Assembly (NCBI RefSeq): GCF_000526375.1
Contig: NZ_JAFY01000005.1
Span: 614,473-678,472, forward strand
Direction of reading: 5' to 3'
DNA: 64,000 bases
From: Aminiphilus circumscriptus DSM 16581
GTDB taxonomy: Bacteria > Synergistota > Synergistia > Synergistales > Aminiphilaceae
Part shown: one piece after another, positions 44,584 through 54,932 of the stretch
Layout: every line of letters starts with the position of its first letter
Position numbering within the stretch: the first letter of the stretch is position 1
Notes under the pieces: generated by a model
The model's database searches: none
Seen by the model: the letters and a program-made list of their open reading frames with translations, nothing else
Told to the model about the DNA's origin: nothing
Made by a program: the position numbers and the translations under genes

Positions 44584-45527
44584 CGGACAACCGCCTCTTC
44601 GGGACACTTGCCCAGGGGCATTCCGCCACCAGCCGTCCCCGTTTTCTTCCGCCCCAGAAGAACCAGGGCCACACCCACAAGGATGACGCCCATGGCGGCC
44701 AGGTGGTGGAGCGTTACGGTCTCGCCCAGCAGCCACCAACCGAGGAAAGAGGCGATGACGGGATTCGTGAAGGCATAACTGGTCGCCACGGAGGCGCGGG
44801 TGGTACGCAGCAGATAGAGATAGACGGAAAACCCCACGATGGATCCCAGCGTCACCAGGTGCAGCGCCCCGAGAATTGCCGCGGGCGGCAGGGGCCAGAC
44901 CGGGCGTTCTCCCAGGAGCATGCCCACGGCAAAAACTTGCACTCCTCCCACGATCATCTGTACCGCCGAGCCGAGAGGGCGATGAAACGCCGGCAGGACA
45001 CGGTTGAAGGATGAACCGATGCCCCATGTGGCCGCCGCGGCGAGCAGAAAGAGACTTCCCGTGAGATTGCCCCGAAGCCCCTGGTCGAGATGGAGGAACA
45101 CCACCCCAGCCACACCTACGGCCATGCCCAGAAGTTCCGTCCGTCCCGGCATGGTCCGTTCCAACAGAGAACTTGCCAGCACCGCCCAGAGAGGCACCGT
45201 GGAGACCACCGTGGCAGTCATGGCGGAGGAGACCGTGAGCTGTCCCACGGTAGTAAAGCCGGACCCGCAGATGAAGAGCAGAATTCCCACCCAGAACGCC
45301 TGCCTCCACTCCCTTGACGTCATGGGAGGCTCGCCGCGGAAACGCAGCCATGCGTAGAGGATCACGCCGGCGACGAAGAAGCGTACCGCGTTGGCCAGAA
45401 AAGGCGGAAACCCCTCCAGGGCGAGGCGGTTCGCCAGGAAGATGGAACCCCAGCAGAGATAGAGGGTCACCAGGGCGGCCCAGGTCTTGAGAGAGAAGGA
45501 ATCCTGTCGCGTTCTGCCGGATGACAT
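44577..45527 (-). CDS. EamA/DMT-family exporter
   Basis: 316 residues from ATG 45527 (AAAGGAG about 10 bases upstream); the frame is open to 45728 through an IS relic. Ten helices in two EamA repeats: YLCWGSIFLANRLALEGFPP with PPFLANAVRFFVAGVIL, and the second repeat from TGSLFLLAAAATWGIGSSF. RhtA/YdcZ-like members export amino acids or metabolites; substrate not predictable. Convergent with mgsA. Confidence 0.88.
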   Translation of the reverse strand: MSSGRTRQDSFSLKTWAALVTLYLCWGSIFLANRLALEGFPPFLANAVRFFVAGVILYAWLRFRGEPPMTSREWRQAFWVGILLFICGSGFTTVGQLTVSSAMTATVVSTVPLWAVLASSLLERTMPGRTELLGMAVGVAGVVFLHLDQGLRGNLTGSLFLLAAAATWGIGSSFNRVLPAFHRPLGSAVQMIVGGVQVFAVGMLLGERPVWPLPPAAILGALHLVTLGSIVGFSVYLYLLRTTRASVATSYAFTNPVIASFLGWWLLGETVTLHHLAAMGVILVGVALVLLGRKKTGTAGGGMPLGKCPEEAVVRH

Positions 45528-45676
45528 GCGGAAAACACTCCTTTTGACGGATCGATGCGGGATGGACTGCCCGAGAGGAAGTCTACCACGAATCCGCCCC
45601 CCGAAGCGCAAACCCATTTCCTCAAAAGGGGCTTGAAGTGTCACGTCAAACGCAACGGAAATGGAGCCAGCTCCCG

Positions 45677-45732
45677 ACAGACGGCCGCCAAACACCATGA
45701 AAACCCTTTTACACAACTTGACGCACACAACT
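45677..45732 (+). mobile_element. IS256 terminus relic
   Basis: CAGACGGCCGCCAAACACC, then the terminal CACAACTTGACGCACACAACT, match the left end of the IS at 14344 in inverted orientation. Only the last 56 bases remain. Together with the relic at 43565 it brackets mgsA and the EamA gene, with both IS ends facing outward. Confidence 0.7.
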
Positions 45733-45838
45733 TTTATTCAGGGCTTCCCTAAAAAGGGAACATCATGAAACGCGGCGGGCCAGAGCGCTTCCGTGCGGCT
45801 CCGGCCCGTTCGTCCTGCTTCGATTTTTTTCGATGCTC

Positions 45839-46168
45839 TCAGTCCACGATGAGGAGCTTCACGCCCTCCTCCGTGGAGGAACGGTGGGGCTCCGCTCCGT
45901 CCGCCACGAGGTAGCACATGCCCGGCGTCAGCTCGTACTTTCTGCCGTCCTTGAGCTCCGACGTGAAGGAGCCCTCCAGAACGTACACCACGTGTCCCTT
46001 CTCGCACCAGTGGTCCGCCAGATAGCCCGGCGGATAGACGACGATGCGCACCCGCACGTTCCCCTGTTTCACCACTTTCCAGAGGGCGTTGCCGCCGATG
46101 CCGCTGTGCTCCTCCGCGGGCAGGCTCTCCAGATCCACCGTCTGAAACGGAATGTCCCTCAGCTCCAT
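45839..46168 (-). CDS. DHCW-motif cupin protein
   Basis: 109 residues from ATG 46168 (AAAGGAG upstream). A single cupin barrel: PPGYLADHWCEKGHVVYVLE, then LKDGRKYELTPGMCYLVADG and PHRSSTEEGVKLLIVD. The DHWCEKGH stretch is characteristic of the small DHCW cupins and gives His/Glu metal ligands. Biochemical role unknown. Same strand as the AIM24-like gene, 159 bases downstream of it. Confidence 0.78.
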   Translation of the reverse strand: MELRDIPFQTVDLESLPAEEHSGIGGNALWKVVKQGNVRVRIVVYPPGYLADHWCEKGHVVYVLEGSFTSELKDGRKYELTPGMCYLVADGAEPHRSSTEEGVKLLIVD

Positions 46169-46327
46169 GAACGCCTCTTCTCCTTTCCAACCCAACCTTC
46201 CGGCGCATTGCTCCGCCGGTCCGGCGGTGTGGCCGCGACGAAGAAGGGGAACGTCAACGGCCGCACGCGTCTTCTCTCTCGGTCGCGCGGAGATCCGCAG
46301 TGTTCGCGGCTCCTCGTCCGCGCCGCC

Positions 46328-47311
46328 TCAGTTGCCGTCGCCCCGGAAGAGGCCGCCGATATTGGGAAGAACGGATCCCTCGTCCTTGCCGCCCGAGCCC
46401 AAAAGCATTCGCGAGGCGAGCCGGGAGAAGGGCAGGGACTGGAGCCACACCTTGCCGGGTCCCTGGAGATGGGCGAAGAAAAGCCCCTCGCCGCCGAAGA
46501 GGGCAGTCTTGATGTTCCCCGCCTGGCGCACGTTGAACTGCACCGAGGGGGCGAAGGCCACCACGCACCCCGTGTCCACGTCGAGGGCCTCGCCGGGAGC
46601 GAGTTCGCGCTCCATCAGGGTGCCGCCGGCGTGGACGAAGACCATGCCGTCCCCGTCGAGACGCTGCATGATGAACCCCTCGCCGCCGAAGAGCCCCGTG
46701 AGGATCTTCTTCTGAAGATAGATGCCCACGGCGACGCCCTTGGCGGCGCAGAGGAAGCTGTCCTTCTGGCAGATGAGGGTTCCGCCCAGGTCGTCCAGAT
46801 GCAGGGGAAGGATGTTCCCCGGATAGGGGGCGGCGAAGGCGACCTTGGCCTTGCCCTGTCCGGTGTGGGTGAAGAGGGTCATGAAAAGGCTCTCCCCCGA
46901 GAGGACCCGCTTGCCCGCGCCCATAAGCTTGCCCATGAACCCGCCGCCCGAGGACGAGGCGGACCCGTCGCCGAAGATGCTCTCCATGGAGATGCGGGGA
47001 TCCTTGTACATCATGCCCCCCGCCTCGGCGACGACGCTCTCGCCGGGATCGAGCTCGATCTCCACATACTGCATCTCCGTGCCGAAGACGCGGAAATCCA
47101 CCTCGTCGGCCTTGCGCCGGGCAACGGAGGGAGGTGGGGGCGGTGCCGCAAAGGCGCTCCGCAGCTCGTCCACGGCACTCATGGGAAGCCACTCCGCATA
47201 GCCCTGCCGCCAGGCGAATCCCGACGGGTCCTTCGCCACCCGCTCCGCCGCCTGTTCCGTCGTGTAGGGGCCTTCCTGCTTGCCGCCGTAACTCAGAAAC
47301 CATTCCGCCAT
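46328..47311 (-). CDS. AIM24/TIGR00266-family protein with N-terminal GYF_2 domain
   Basis: 327 residues from ATG 47311 (GGAGCG upstream). Residues 1-60 form a GYF_2/DUF4339 module (WFLSYGGKQEGPYTTEQAAE). After a Pro-rich link comes the beta-rich AIM24 domain: VEIELDPGESVVAEAGGMMY, GGEGFIMQRLDGDGMVFVHA, and ELAPGEALDVDTGCVVAF. Related proteins are bacterial counterparts of a mitochondrial biogenesis factor; function is not established. The combination suggests a membrane-associated adaptor. Confidence 0.82.
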   Translation of the reverse strand: MAEWFLSYGGKQEGPYTTEQAAERVAKDPSGFAWRQGYAEWLPMSAVDELRSAFAAPPPPPSVARRKADEVDFRVFGTEMQYVEIELDPGESVVAEAGGMMYKDPRISMESIFGDGSASSSGGGFMGKLMGAGKRVLSGESLFMTLFTHTGQGKAKVAFAAPYPGNILPLHLDDLGGTLICQKDSFLCAAKGVAVGIYLQKKILTGLFGGEGFIMQRLDGDGMVFVHAGGTLMERELAPGEALDVDTGCVVAFAPSVQFNVRQAGNIKTALFGGEGLFFAHLQGPGKVWLQSLPFSRLASRMLLGSGGKDEGSVLPNIGGLFRGDGN

Positions 47312-47764
47312 CGTCGTTTTCGCTCCTTCTTCATCGATATCGATATCGACGTCCATCGTTCTTCATCGGCCTTCGCCGAAAGGGCGAAGGCCGCGAAAAC
47401 CTCCAAAAAGCGACGGGGCACCACAAAACCCCGGGCGGAGGCGATGCGCAGAAACAAAAATTCCGAGTGCAGTATAGAATGACTCGGCGGCTCCGTCGAG
47501 CGGCTTCGACAGCTTCCCGCACTCAGGGGACATCCATTTCCCGCAGATGTCGTTGTCGTTGCTGTTTCCATGTCCCCGGCTGTTTTTCTCACCCCTTTTC
47601 CAACGCAACGCCCTTTCCGGAAAAACCACCGGAATGCACACGCACGGGTTCTTCCGCTTTCTGTTATGATTGTGCAGCAAAGAAGAATACCCGCTTTAAG
47701 AACTCCAGGGAAGGCAGCTTTCGGTTTTTGCGCAAAACAAGCGCGCAGGAAGGGGGCTTCCGTC
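47312..47764. other. Divergent intergenic region with strong hairpin
   Basis: 453 bases, no supported gene. It holds the short repeat ATCGATATCGATATCGA near 47333, a strong stem CGGCCTTCGCC/GGCGAAGGCCG near 47368-47394 and a possible -10 TATGAT at 47665-47670 for the GGDEF-EAL gene. No convincing -35. Confidence 0.4.
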
Positions 47765-50744
47765 ATGTCCGTCCGAAATCCGTTCCCGTCCCCTCTCCCC
47801 CCCGACTCCGACAAAACCGGCGACGCCCGGAGCACCTCCACATCCGGCACGGCGGCGCGGCGACATCTCTTTCTGCGCACTTTCGCGCTCACCATGCTCC
47901 CCGTGGCGGTTCTCCTCGCCCTGCTCGCTTTCCTCATCTTCCGACAGGTCGTTCCCACCCTGAAAAAAAAGTCATCTGCAGCAGAAGCGCGAACTCTGCC
48001 GACGCCTCGTACAGGTGCAGATCTCGGACCTCCGTGCCCGGGCCGAAGACGTCCGCCGGGGGCTCCGGCAGCTCGAAGAAGTTCAGGACCGGGCGTTGAG
48101 CTTCCTGAGACGGCACCGCTTCGGCGACGAGGGAAAAGACTATTTCTGGGTCATGGACGCCCGCACCATGCGCCTTCTCATGCACCCCTACCGCCCCGAC
48201 CTGGAGGGTGTGGACCCAAGCACCGCCCAGGGACCGGACGGCAACATGCTGCTCGACATCACGACCCGAATCTCCAGGGCTGTGGACAACCCCGGGAGAG
48301 CGGGGTACGTGGACTACAAATGGCACCTCAAGGACCAGCTCGACGTGGTGGCGCCCAAGATCTCCTACGTGGAACTCTTCGAGCCCTGGGGATGGGTGGT
48401 GGGCACAGGGGTGTATCTGGACGACGTGGCGGCGGATCTCGCCGCATGGCGGCAGCGCCTCACCGACATGGGTCTTCTTGCGCTGCTCGTCGCCTGCGCC
48501 ATCGCCCTTCCCCTGAGCTACCGCTCCGCCGCGCTCCGGAGCCGCGAGAAGGAAGCCCAGACGACCATCCGCCGCACGGAGGAGCGCTTCCGCACGGTCT
48601 TTGCGACCAGCCCGATGGGCATCGCCGTGAACCGCATGAAGGGGGGCGCCTTCCTCGACGTGAACCCCGCCTTCGAGCGCCTCACGGGATTCTCCCGGGA
48701 AGAGCTGCTCGGACGCAACGCCCTGGAGGTGGGTATCTTCGGGGCCTCCCAGACGCAACAGCTGAAGAAGTTCTACGAGACCATCCGCAGGGAGGGCCAG
48801 ATCCCCCGGTACACGGCGGTGGCCTACCGGAAGGACGGAGCGGAGCTGCACATCCTTCTCTCGGCATGTCTGATCGACGTGGACGGTGAAACATGCCTTC
48901 TCACCACATCCATGGACGTGACGGACGCGCACCGCCTGGGCGAGGCCAACGCGGAACTCGAGGCGCGCATCCGGGAGCGCACGGAATCCCTGGACGCCCT
49001 GGACGAGGCGTTCCGGCAGAAACTGCGCGCTCTGGACCGGGCGGAGCGGCAGCTTGCCCTGGCGACCAAGGTCTTCGAGCACGCCGACGAAGCGGTGATG
49101 ATCACCGACCGGGAGGCGACCATTCTCTCCGTGAACCCAGCCTTCACGGCCATCACGGGCTATTCTCCCGCGGAGGCGCTGGGCAGGAATCCCCGCATCC
49201 TCAAGTCAGACCGGCACGACAAGGCGTTTTTCGAAGAGATGTGGCAGACCCTCGCGGAGCACCATTCCTGGAGCGGCGAAATCTGGAACCGACGCAGAAA
49301 CGGCGAGGCCTTTCCGGCGATGCTGCACATCGTGGCCTGCACGAACGACGAAGGGGAGGTCACCGAGTACATCGGCACCCTCCAGGATCTGAGCGAGCTG
49401 CACAGCAGCCGGAACAAGCTGCTCTACCAGGCCTTCCACGACGGGCTCACGGAACTGCCCAACCGCTTTCTCTTCGAGGAGCGCCTCGCTCTTGCCTGTG
49501 AGAACGCCCAGTCGAGCGGAGGCATGCTCGCGGTGGTCCATCTGGGCCTGGATCGCTTCGGAACGGTGAACAAGACACTGGGCTTTCCCACGGGCGACGC
49601 ACTCCTCCGGGAGGCAGGAGAGCGCCTTCAGGAGACGGTGGAGAGCAAAGCGGAGGTGGCCCGCTTCGGCGGCGACGAGTTCGTGGTACTCCTTTCCGGC
49701 GTGGAGGATCTGGGGCAGAGCGTCGGCACGGTGGAGCGCATGCTCGACGCCCTGCGACGCCCCTTCGTCCTGGGGACGGAGGCCGTCCAGGTGAGCGCCA
49801 GCGCCGGAATGGCCCTGTACCCCCGGGACGGAGAGACGCCGGAGATGCTGCTCCAGAACGCCGCCCTCGCCATGGAGCGGGCCAAGCGCGAAGGAGGCAA
49901 CACCTATCGCCTCTTCACGGAGCTGCTGGACAAGCAGGTGCAGCGCCGTCTGCGCCTGGAGGCCCAGCTCCGCCGGGCCGTTGCCACGGGAGAGTTCGTG
50001 CTCCACTACCAGCCGAAAGTCACGGCGGACAGGGGGTTCCCCGTGGGCGCGGAAGCCCTCCTCCGCTGGCGAGACGAAGAGGGACGCATCGTCTCCCCCA
50101 CGGAGTTCATTCCCCTCGCGGAGGAGATCGGCGAAATCGGCCGCCTCGGCGCCTTTGCCCTCGAGACGGCGTGCCGCACCGCCCTGGAATGGCAACGGAG
50201 CGGACACGATCTGGTCATGGCGGTGAACATTTCCCCCAAGCAGTTCGCCGGAGACGATCTGGTGGATCTCGTCCTCGACACGCTGTCCCGCACCGGGCTG
50301 GACCCGACGCGGCTGGAGCTGGAGATCACCGAATCGGCCTTTCTGGAAAACCCCACCGCCACGGTGCGCGCCATGGAGCGCCTCGCCTCCAAGGGCGTCC
50401 GCTTTTCCCTGGACGATTTCGGCACGGGATATTCCTCCCTGTCGTACATCCGCTTCCTGCCCCTGGCGGGGATCAAGATCGACCGCACCTTCATGACGGA
50501 CCTGGCAGGAGAACGGACCAGGGCCATCGTCTCCACCATGATTCACCTCGCCCGGGAACTCCGCCTGGAGCTGACCATGGAGGGCGTGGAGACGGCGAAA
50601 CAGCTCTCGCTTCTGCGGAATCTCGGCTCGGATTTCTTCGTTCAGGGCTATCTCTTCTCCCGCCCGCTCCCCGAGGCGGACGCCCTGACATGGATCCGCA
50701 CCGCCGCACAAAGACCGGACGAGGAAAGCCCTCGGGAAGGCTGA
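47765..50744 (+). CDS. Cache-PAS-PAS-GGDEF-EAL signalling protein, one-base frameshift near 47965
   Basis: The N-terminus starts at ATG 47765 with a membrane helix (TFALTMLPVAVLLALLAFLI). The frame then breaks in the A8 tract at about 47963-47970. With seven A residues it would read on as KKSHLQQKRELCRRLVQVQ into MQISDLRARAEDVRRGL, giving about 992 residues; the downstream frame alone is open from 48015. Order: Cache sensor (YFWVMDARTMRLLMHPY), helix, two PAS domains, GGDEF (RFGGDEF intact) and EAL (EALLRW, then DDFGTGYSSL and IKIDRTF). Likely a bifunctional or switching c-di-GMP enzyme. The frameshift may be a homopolymer sequencing error. Confidence 0.85.
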
Positions 50745-51154
50745 GGGGCGTCGTCAACGATATGGACGCGTGACAAAGGACGGAGGACAGGATCGCACGG
50801 AAAGTCGCAATTGCAATCTCCTGAGGAGGCGCGACGGACACGCGATCAGGGGCGGAAGAGGAGTCGCGTATCTTCTCCCCTTCTTTGTCACGCGTCGCGG
50901 GATGCGCATTTCCGGCGAGAAAATTGACGAACAGGGAAGAGGTCGGAAGCGCCTCTTCCCTGTTTGCGTCTGTTTTTCCAGGCCAAAGACAAGGTTTCAC
51001 GCGGCCGTTTTCCATCCGGCCCTTAGGTTCACGGGACGTCGCTCTTTCTCGTCAACCACAGCAAGGGCCGATCGGTTCGCGGCGCTGTCTCATCCTGAAC
51101 ACGTGGTGCGATGAACGTGTCGGAACGGTCGCTCCGGCGATGCCAGAGCAGGCG
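50745..51154. other. Intergenic region between convergent genes, no gene seen
   Basis: 410 bases. Apart from the terminator at 50930-50964 I see nothing. Open frames crossing it are antisense extensions of the chemoreceptor gene. Confidence 0.4.
50930..50964. terminator. Rho-independent terminator after the GGDEF-EAL gene
   Basis: AACAGGGAAGAGG (50930-50942) pairs perfectly with CCTCTTCCCTGTT (50952-50964), 9-base loop, then TGCGTCTGTTTTT. Strong 13-bp stem in a convergent gap. Confidence 0.75.
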
Positions 51155-52930
51155 TTATTCCGGCAGGGCAACGAGTTTCTGGTCTTCCTCCCGGGCGTTC
51201 GAACCCGTCGCCGTCCGGTCGAAGCGGAAGAAGGCCATGCGCGCCTCCAGGTCGGCGCCGAGACGGGAGAGTTCCTCCGCGCCCTGGGCGAGGCGCTCCG
51301 CCGCGGCGGCGATCTCGCCCATCTGGTTTCGCATGGTCACCCCCATGGAAGCGGCGTTGTTCACCTTTCCCGCCATGTCCTGCACGGCCCCGGCGATCTC
51401 CTCGCTCGACGCGGCCTGCTCCTGGGACACGGCGGCCACGTCCTGGGACGCCAGGGCGATGTGCTCCAGCGCCTCCAGAATACGGCCGATGCGGACCTGT
51501 GCCTCCCGGGCGCGCTCTTCCGCGGTCTTGCCCAGCTCCCGGTTGCGCTTTGCTCCGGTGAGGACCGAATCCAGATCCCTGGCGATGATGCCCGCCAGCT
51601 CCGCGATGTTCCGCGAGGCACCGTTGGACTCCTCCGCCAGCTTCCGCACTTCCTCGGCGACCACGGCGAAGCCGCGCCCCGCCTCGCCAGCCCGGGCCGC
51701 CTCGATGGCGGCGTTCAGCGCGAGCAGATTCGTCTGGTCCGCGATACCCGAGATCTGGGACACGAACTGCTGGATCTTCGCCGCCCGTTGGGCCAGCTCC
51801 TCCGCGGCCTTCGCGGAGTCCTCCACCTCCCGGGCCATGGCGGTGATGCTCTCCGTGGTGGACTGCACCGCCTCGAGCCCCGCGTCGCCAGCGTTCTTCG
51901 CCTCGTTCACCTGCTCCGCCACGTCGCCGCCCCGCGTTGCGGAAGTCTGCGCTCCCGCGGCGACCTCCTCCACCGAGGCGTTGATCTCCTCTCCCGCGGC
52001 GGCGAGGCTCTCCATGATGCTCCCCACCTGCTCCGCTCCGGCGCGGGATTCCTCGACTCCCGCGTTGGTCTCCTCCGCGAGGGCGGAAAATTCCTCCGCC
52101 GTGGCGACGACGCCGTCGGCGGTCTCCGCCACGGAACCCACGGCCTCGCGCAATGCCGCAGCCATGCGCTCCAGCGCGGCGGCGATGCGGGCTACCTCGT
52201 CCCTGCCCTCCTCGGCGAACCGTACTGTCAGGTCACCTCCGGCAAAGCGGTTCACGAGCCCTTCAAGCCGTGCGAGAGGACGTGTCAGCCCCAGGGTGAC
52301 GAACCACCCCACAAGCAGGGCCAGCACCAGCGAGGCGACGGTGAGCAGAAGAAGAGTCTGCGCGGCGCTTTCTCCCTTGGCGAGGGCGGCCTGTTCCAGG
52401 GTCTCGGCGTTCTTCTGCAGATGCTCCGCGAGCTGGAGAAGCAGGCGCTGGTAGGACGCGCTCGCGGGAGCGGCCTGCTCCTGGTAGAGCGCGTAGGCCT
52501 CGGTGTTTTTCCCCTCCATGGCCAGGTCGATGGCTCCCTTTCTGGCGGAGCGATAGATCTGGGCGGCGTCGCGGATGCGCATGAGCAGATTTCGGGAGCG
52601 CTCGTCCAGCTCGCTCTTCTCGATGGTGGTCAGGTTCACCTCCACCAGGTTGACGATCTCCTCAAGACGGGCGAGGATGCGCTTTCTCTCTTCCGGATCG
52701 GAACTCAGAAGCAGGGCGAAGGCCTGCCCTTCCGCGAGAGCGGCCTGGGCGCGGACTTCCTTGGCCGCCAGAGCGGGAATCATGGCGTCCTCGTAAAGCC
52801 CCTTCAGGCTCTCGCCGGAATCGCGGGCCGTCTGGTACCCCACGAACCCAACCAGGGCCGTGAAGGCGAGGGAAAGGAGAATGAGCAGAAACACCTTGCC
52901 GAAGGTCTTGACATTGCGGAGCCAGGACAT
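51155..52930 (-). CDS. Methyl-accepting chemotaxis protein
   Basis: 591 residues from ATG 52930. N-terminal helix ([20 protein letters not shown]), a four-helix-bundle ligand domain of about 150 residues, a second helix near 190-212, HAMP ([20 protein letters not shown]), then a long coiled-coil signalling domain. The conserved hairpin tip reads [20 protein letters not shown], followed by [18 protein letters not shown]. No CheR-binding pentapeptide at the C-terminus. No other chemotaxis genes are in the window. The first ~300 bases lie inside the large inverted repeat. Confidence 0.95.
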   Translation of the reverse strand: MSWLRNVKTFGKVFLLILLSLAFTALVGFVGYQTARDSGESLKGLYEDAMIPALAAKEVRAQAALAEGQAFALLLSSDPEERKRILARLEEIVNLVEVNLTTIEKSELDERSRNLLMRIRDAAQIYRSARKGAIDLAMEGKNTEAYALYQEQAAPASASYQRLLLQLAEHLQKNAETLEQAALAKGESAAQTLLLLTVASLVLALLVGWFVTLGLTRPLARLEGLVNRFAGGDLTVRFAEEGRDEVARIAAALERMAAALREAVGSVAETADGVVATAEEFSALAEETNAGVEESRAGAEQVGSIMESLAAAGEEINASVEEVAAGAQTSATRGGDVAEQVNEAKNAGDAGLEAVQSTTESITAMAREVEDSAKAAEELAQRAAKIQQFVSQISGIADQTNLLALNAAIEAARAGEAGRGFAVVAEEVRKLAEESNGASRNIAELAGIIARDLDSVLTGAKRNRELGKTAEERAREAQVRIGRILEALEHIALASQDVAAVSQEQAASSEEIAGAVQDMAGKVNNAASMGVTMRNQMGEIAAAAERLAQGAEELSRLGADLEARMAFFRFDRTATGSNAREEDQKLVALPE

Positions 52931-53753
52931 GAAATCACCTCATCGAAAAAGAGATTGCGGCGGCGCCTCGAAACCGGCCACAACCGGCCCGACACGTCCC
53001 GCATCACGGAGGTTCCGCCTCATTGCATGAGGAAACGGCACACGGGAGAAAGCTCTTGCGACGACAAGGGAGATGGCCCCACAAAACAAGGTCTGAAGTC
53101 ATGTAAAAAACAGTTTTTGTCCCGGAGCAGAGAGAAAGACCCCATGTTCGTGAAGAAAACCCCAGAGAGTGTAGCAAAAAAAACCATATACTGTCCACCA
53201 TGTTTGTTCATTATGTGACAAAGGAACCATGTCCCGGCGGCGAAGCCTCCGGAAAAGATCTTCCGTCACGGGAACGGAATAAAGAGCGCCCCGGCACGCC
53301 TCCGGGGGGTAACCCCCGCGATTTCGGACCGAGCGAAGCAAGGAGGCGCGCAAGGGACAAACAAGGAAACAACAAAGACCCCGGCGAAGCATCTCTCCGC
53401 CGGGGCTTTTTCGGGTCGTGTCCGTCACGTTGTGCGGAAAGGCCGTCACGGGATTCGGCGGGCGGATCCAAAAGCGAGTTCCACACGGCGCTTCCGGAGC
53501 GAGTGCTGCGACGGCGGCGGAGGGTTCTTTCGGGACGCAACCGTCGTCATGGCCACAAAAGTCTGCCGACGTGAGCACTTCGGCGGCAGTGGATTTCTCC
53601 TCCGAGGGATCTCGTCGAGCCCGTCCGATCAGCCGCTTCCGCCGAAAAAACGTACCGCTTCCGGATCGCACCCCCGCGCCCCCGGAACAGCCGTAGAGAA
53701 CGGGATGGAGAACGACGGCAAGTGCCCCGCCGCGTCTCAGAGGGCTCAGGAAA
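52931..53753. other. Intergenic region: chemoreceptor leader and bidirectional terminator
   Basis: 823 bases without a supported gene. On the minus strand TGGACA (53197-53192), 18 bases, TACACT (53173-53168) form a plausible promoter, which would give the chemoreceptor a leader of about 230 bases. I could not recognise a c-di-GMP or other riboswitch in it. A sequence GTGTCCGTCACGTTGTGC at 53417 resembles the IS256 terminus. Confidence 0.5.
53379..53405. terminator. Bidirectional terminator downstream of the NMT1-like gene
   Basis: CCCCGGCG (53379-53386) and CGCCGGGG (53398-53405) form the stem, followed by CTTTTT on the plus strand and by TCTTTGTTGTTT on the minus strand. Its mirror copy is at 63213-63239. 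Confidence 0.7.
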
Positions 53754-54923
53754 TCAGGGAGCCTCGGCGGCAACGCCCGGGCCATAGAGAAAGCCCTCCA
53801 GGGAAAAGTTTCGGGGAAGCATGTCGAGATCGGCGTAGACCTCCGCGATGTGCTGCCATCGTGCGACGGTCATCTCCCCCGGGGAAACGGCGTCGATGCG
53901 GAGCAGGGGAACCATCTGGCGCCACTCGAAGCGGTGGAACTCCAGCATGTCCGGCGAGGTGTAGCGGGTGCTCACCAGTCTGGCCGCCTTCTCCGGGTTC
54001 GCCATGGCGTGGCGCCACCCCCGGAGGCTCGCCTCGCGAAAGGCCCGAACCCGGTCGGGATGCGCGGCGAGTTCCACCTCGGAGGTGAAGAGCACATCGC
54101 CGTAGAAATCGATGCCCGCGTCGAGGGGCGTGTAGAGGACGAAGGGCACGTGTTCCCGGTCGAGAAAGTAGGGTTCGTAGGTGGAATAGGCGGAGATGGC
54201 CTCCGCGCGCCCTTCGAGCAGGTCCCGGTAGTCGAAGCTGTGTTCCGTTCGGGTGACCGCATCCGGTGGAAGCCCCTCGCGCCGCAGAAAGGCCAGCAGT
54301 TCCTCCGACTGGGGTTCGAGCATGATCCGCCGGCCCGACAGGTCCATCACGCCCCGGACGACCGCGTCCTTCCGGGCGATGAGCACCAGGGGGGAATGCT
54401 GAAACACCGCCGCCAGAGCCACCACGGCCCGACCCGCCGCACGGGCGAGGAGAATTCCGCTCGCCCCCACGCCGAAGGAAGCGCGTCCCTCCGTCACCTC
54501 CACCACCGGGTCCGTGCCAGGCCGGGCCTCCCGAATCTCCACGTCGAGCCCCGCCTCGCGGTAGAACCCCTGTTCCAGCGCCACGTAATACCCGGCGAAC
54601 TGAAAAGCGTGGGTCCATTTGAGCTGGAGCGCCACCTTCTCCAGGGGCGCCGCGGACGCCGGAGACGACAGGCCCGGCGACAGCAGAAGCAGAAAGGGAA
54701 GGAAAAGAAGAAGAAAAAGAAGACAGCGCGGAGAAGACGAAAAGGGCGGGCGCAACGGGGCTGCGGCCCGCGCCGGGCGTTCGCCCAGCCCTGAGGAAAA
54801 GCGGAGCAGGGAGCCGTCGGGGTCCTGGATCAGGAACTCCCTCTCGCCGCATGCCACGTCGCCCGCCAGGCGATGAAAAAGTGCCTCCCCGTGCACGAGA
54901 AACGCCGCCATCATCGCGAGCAC
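53754..54923 (-). CDS. NMT1/THI5-like ABC substrate-binding protein, with a VOC-like N-terminal remnant
   Basis: 389 codons. From about residue 90 it is an NMT1-like binding protein: VALQLKWTHAFQFAGYYVAL, then EQGFYREAGLDVEI and GVGASGILLARAAG, with an export helix (LLFLLLFLPFLLLL) just before. The first 48 codons instead resemble the C-terminus of a glyoxalase/VOC protein (GEREFLIQDPDGSLLRFSSG). No well-placed start with a ribosome-binding site exists for the binding protein alone, so either the fusion is translated or the start is a rare codon. Ligand unknown; no permease nearby. The mirrored copy is frameshifted. Confidence 0.75.
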   Translation of the reverse strand: MLAMMAAFLVHGEALFHRLAGDVACGEREFLIQDPDGSLLRFSSGLGERPARAAAPLRPPFSSSPRCLLFLLLFLPFLLLLSPGLSSPASAAPLEKVALQLKWTHAFQFAGYYVALEQGFYREAGLDVEIREARPGTDPVVEVTEGRASFGVGASGILLARAAGRAVVALAAVFQHSPLVLIARKDAVVRGVMDLSGRRIMLEPQSEELLAFLRREGLPPDAVTRTEHSFDYRDLLEGRAEAISAYSTYEPYFLDREHVPFVLYTPLDAGIDFYGDVLFTSEVELAAHPDRVRAFREASLRGWRHAMANPEKAARLVSTRYTSPDMLEFHRFEWRQMVPLLRIDAVSPGEMTVARWQHIAEVYADLDMLPRNFSLEGFLYGPGVAAEAP

Positions 54924-54932
54924 CGCGGCGGA

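Noticed and set aside
47331..47352. ATCGATATCGATATCGA short repeat as a regulatory site
   Set aside because: It encodes the start of an upstream in-frame extension of the AIM24-like gene and looks like low-complexity sequence; no second copy was found.
52931..53161. c-di-GMP or other riboswitch in the chemoreceptor leader
   Set aside because: The leader is long, but none of the GEMM core patterns could be found on either strand.
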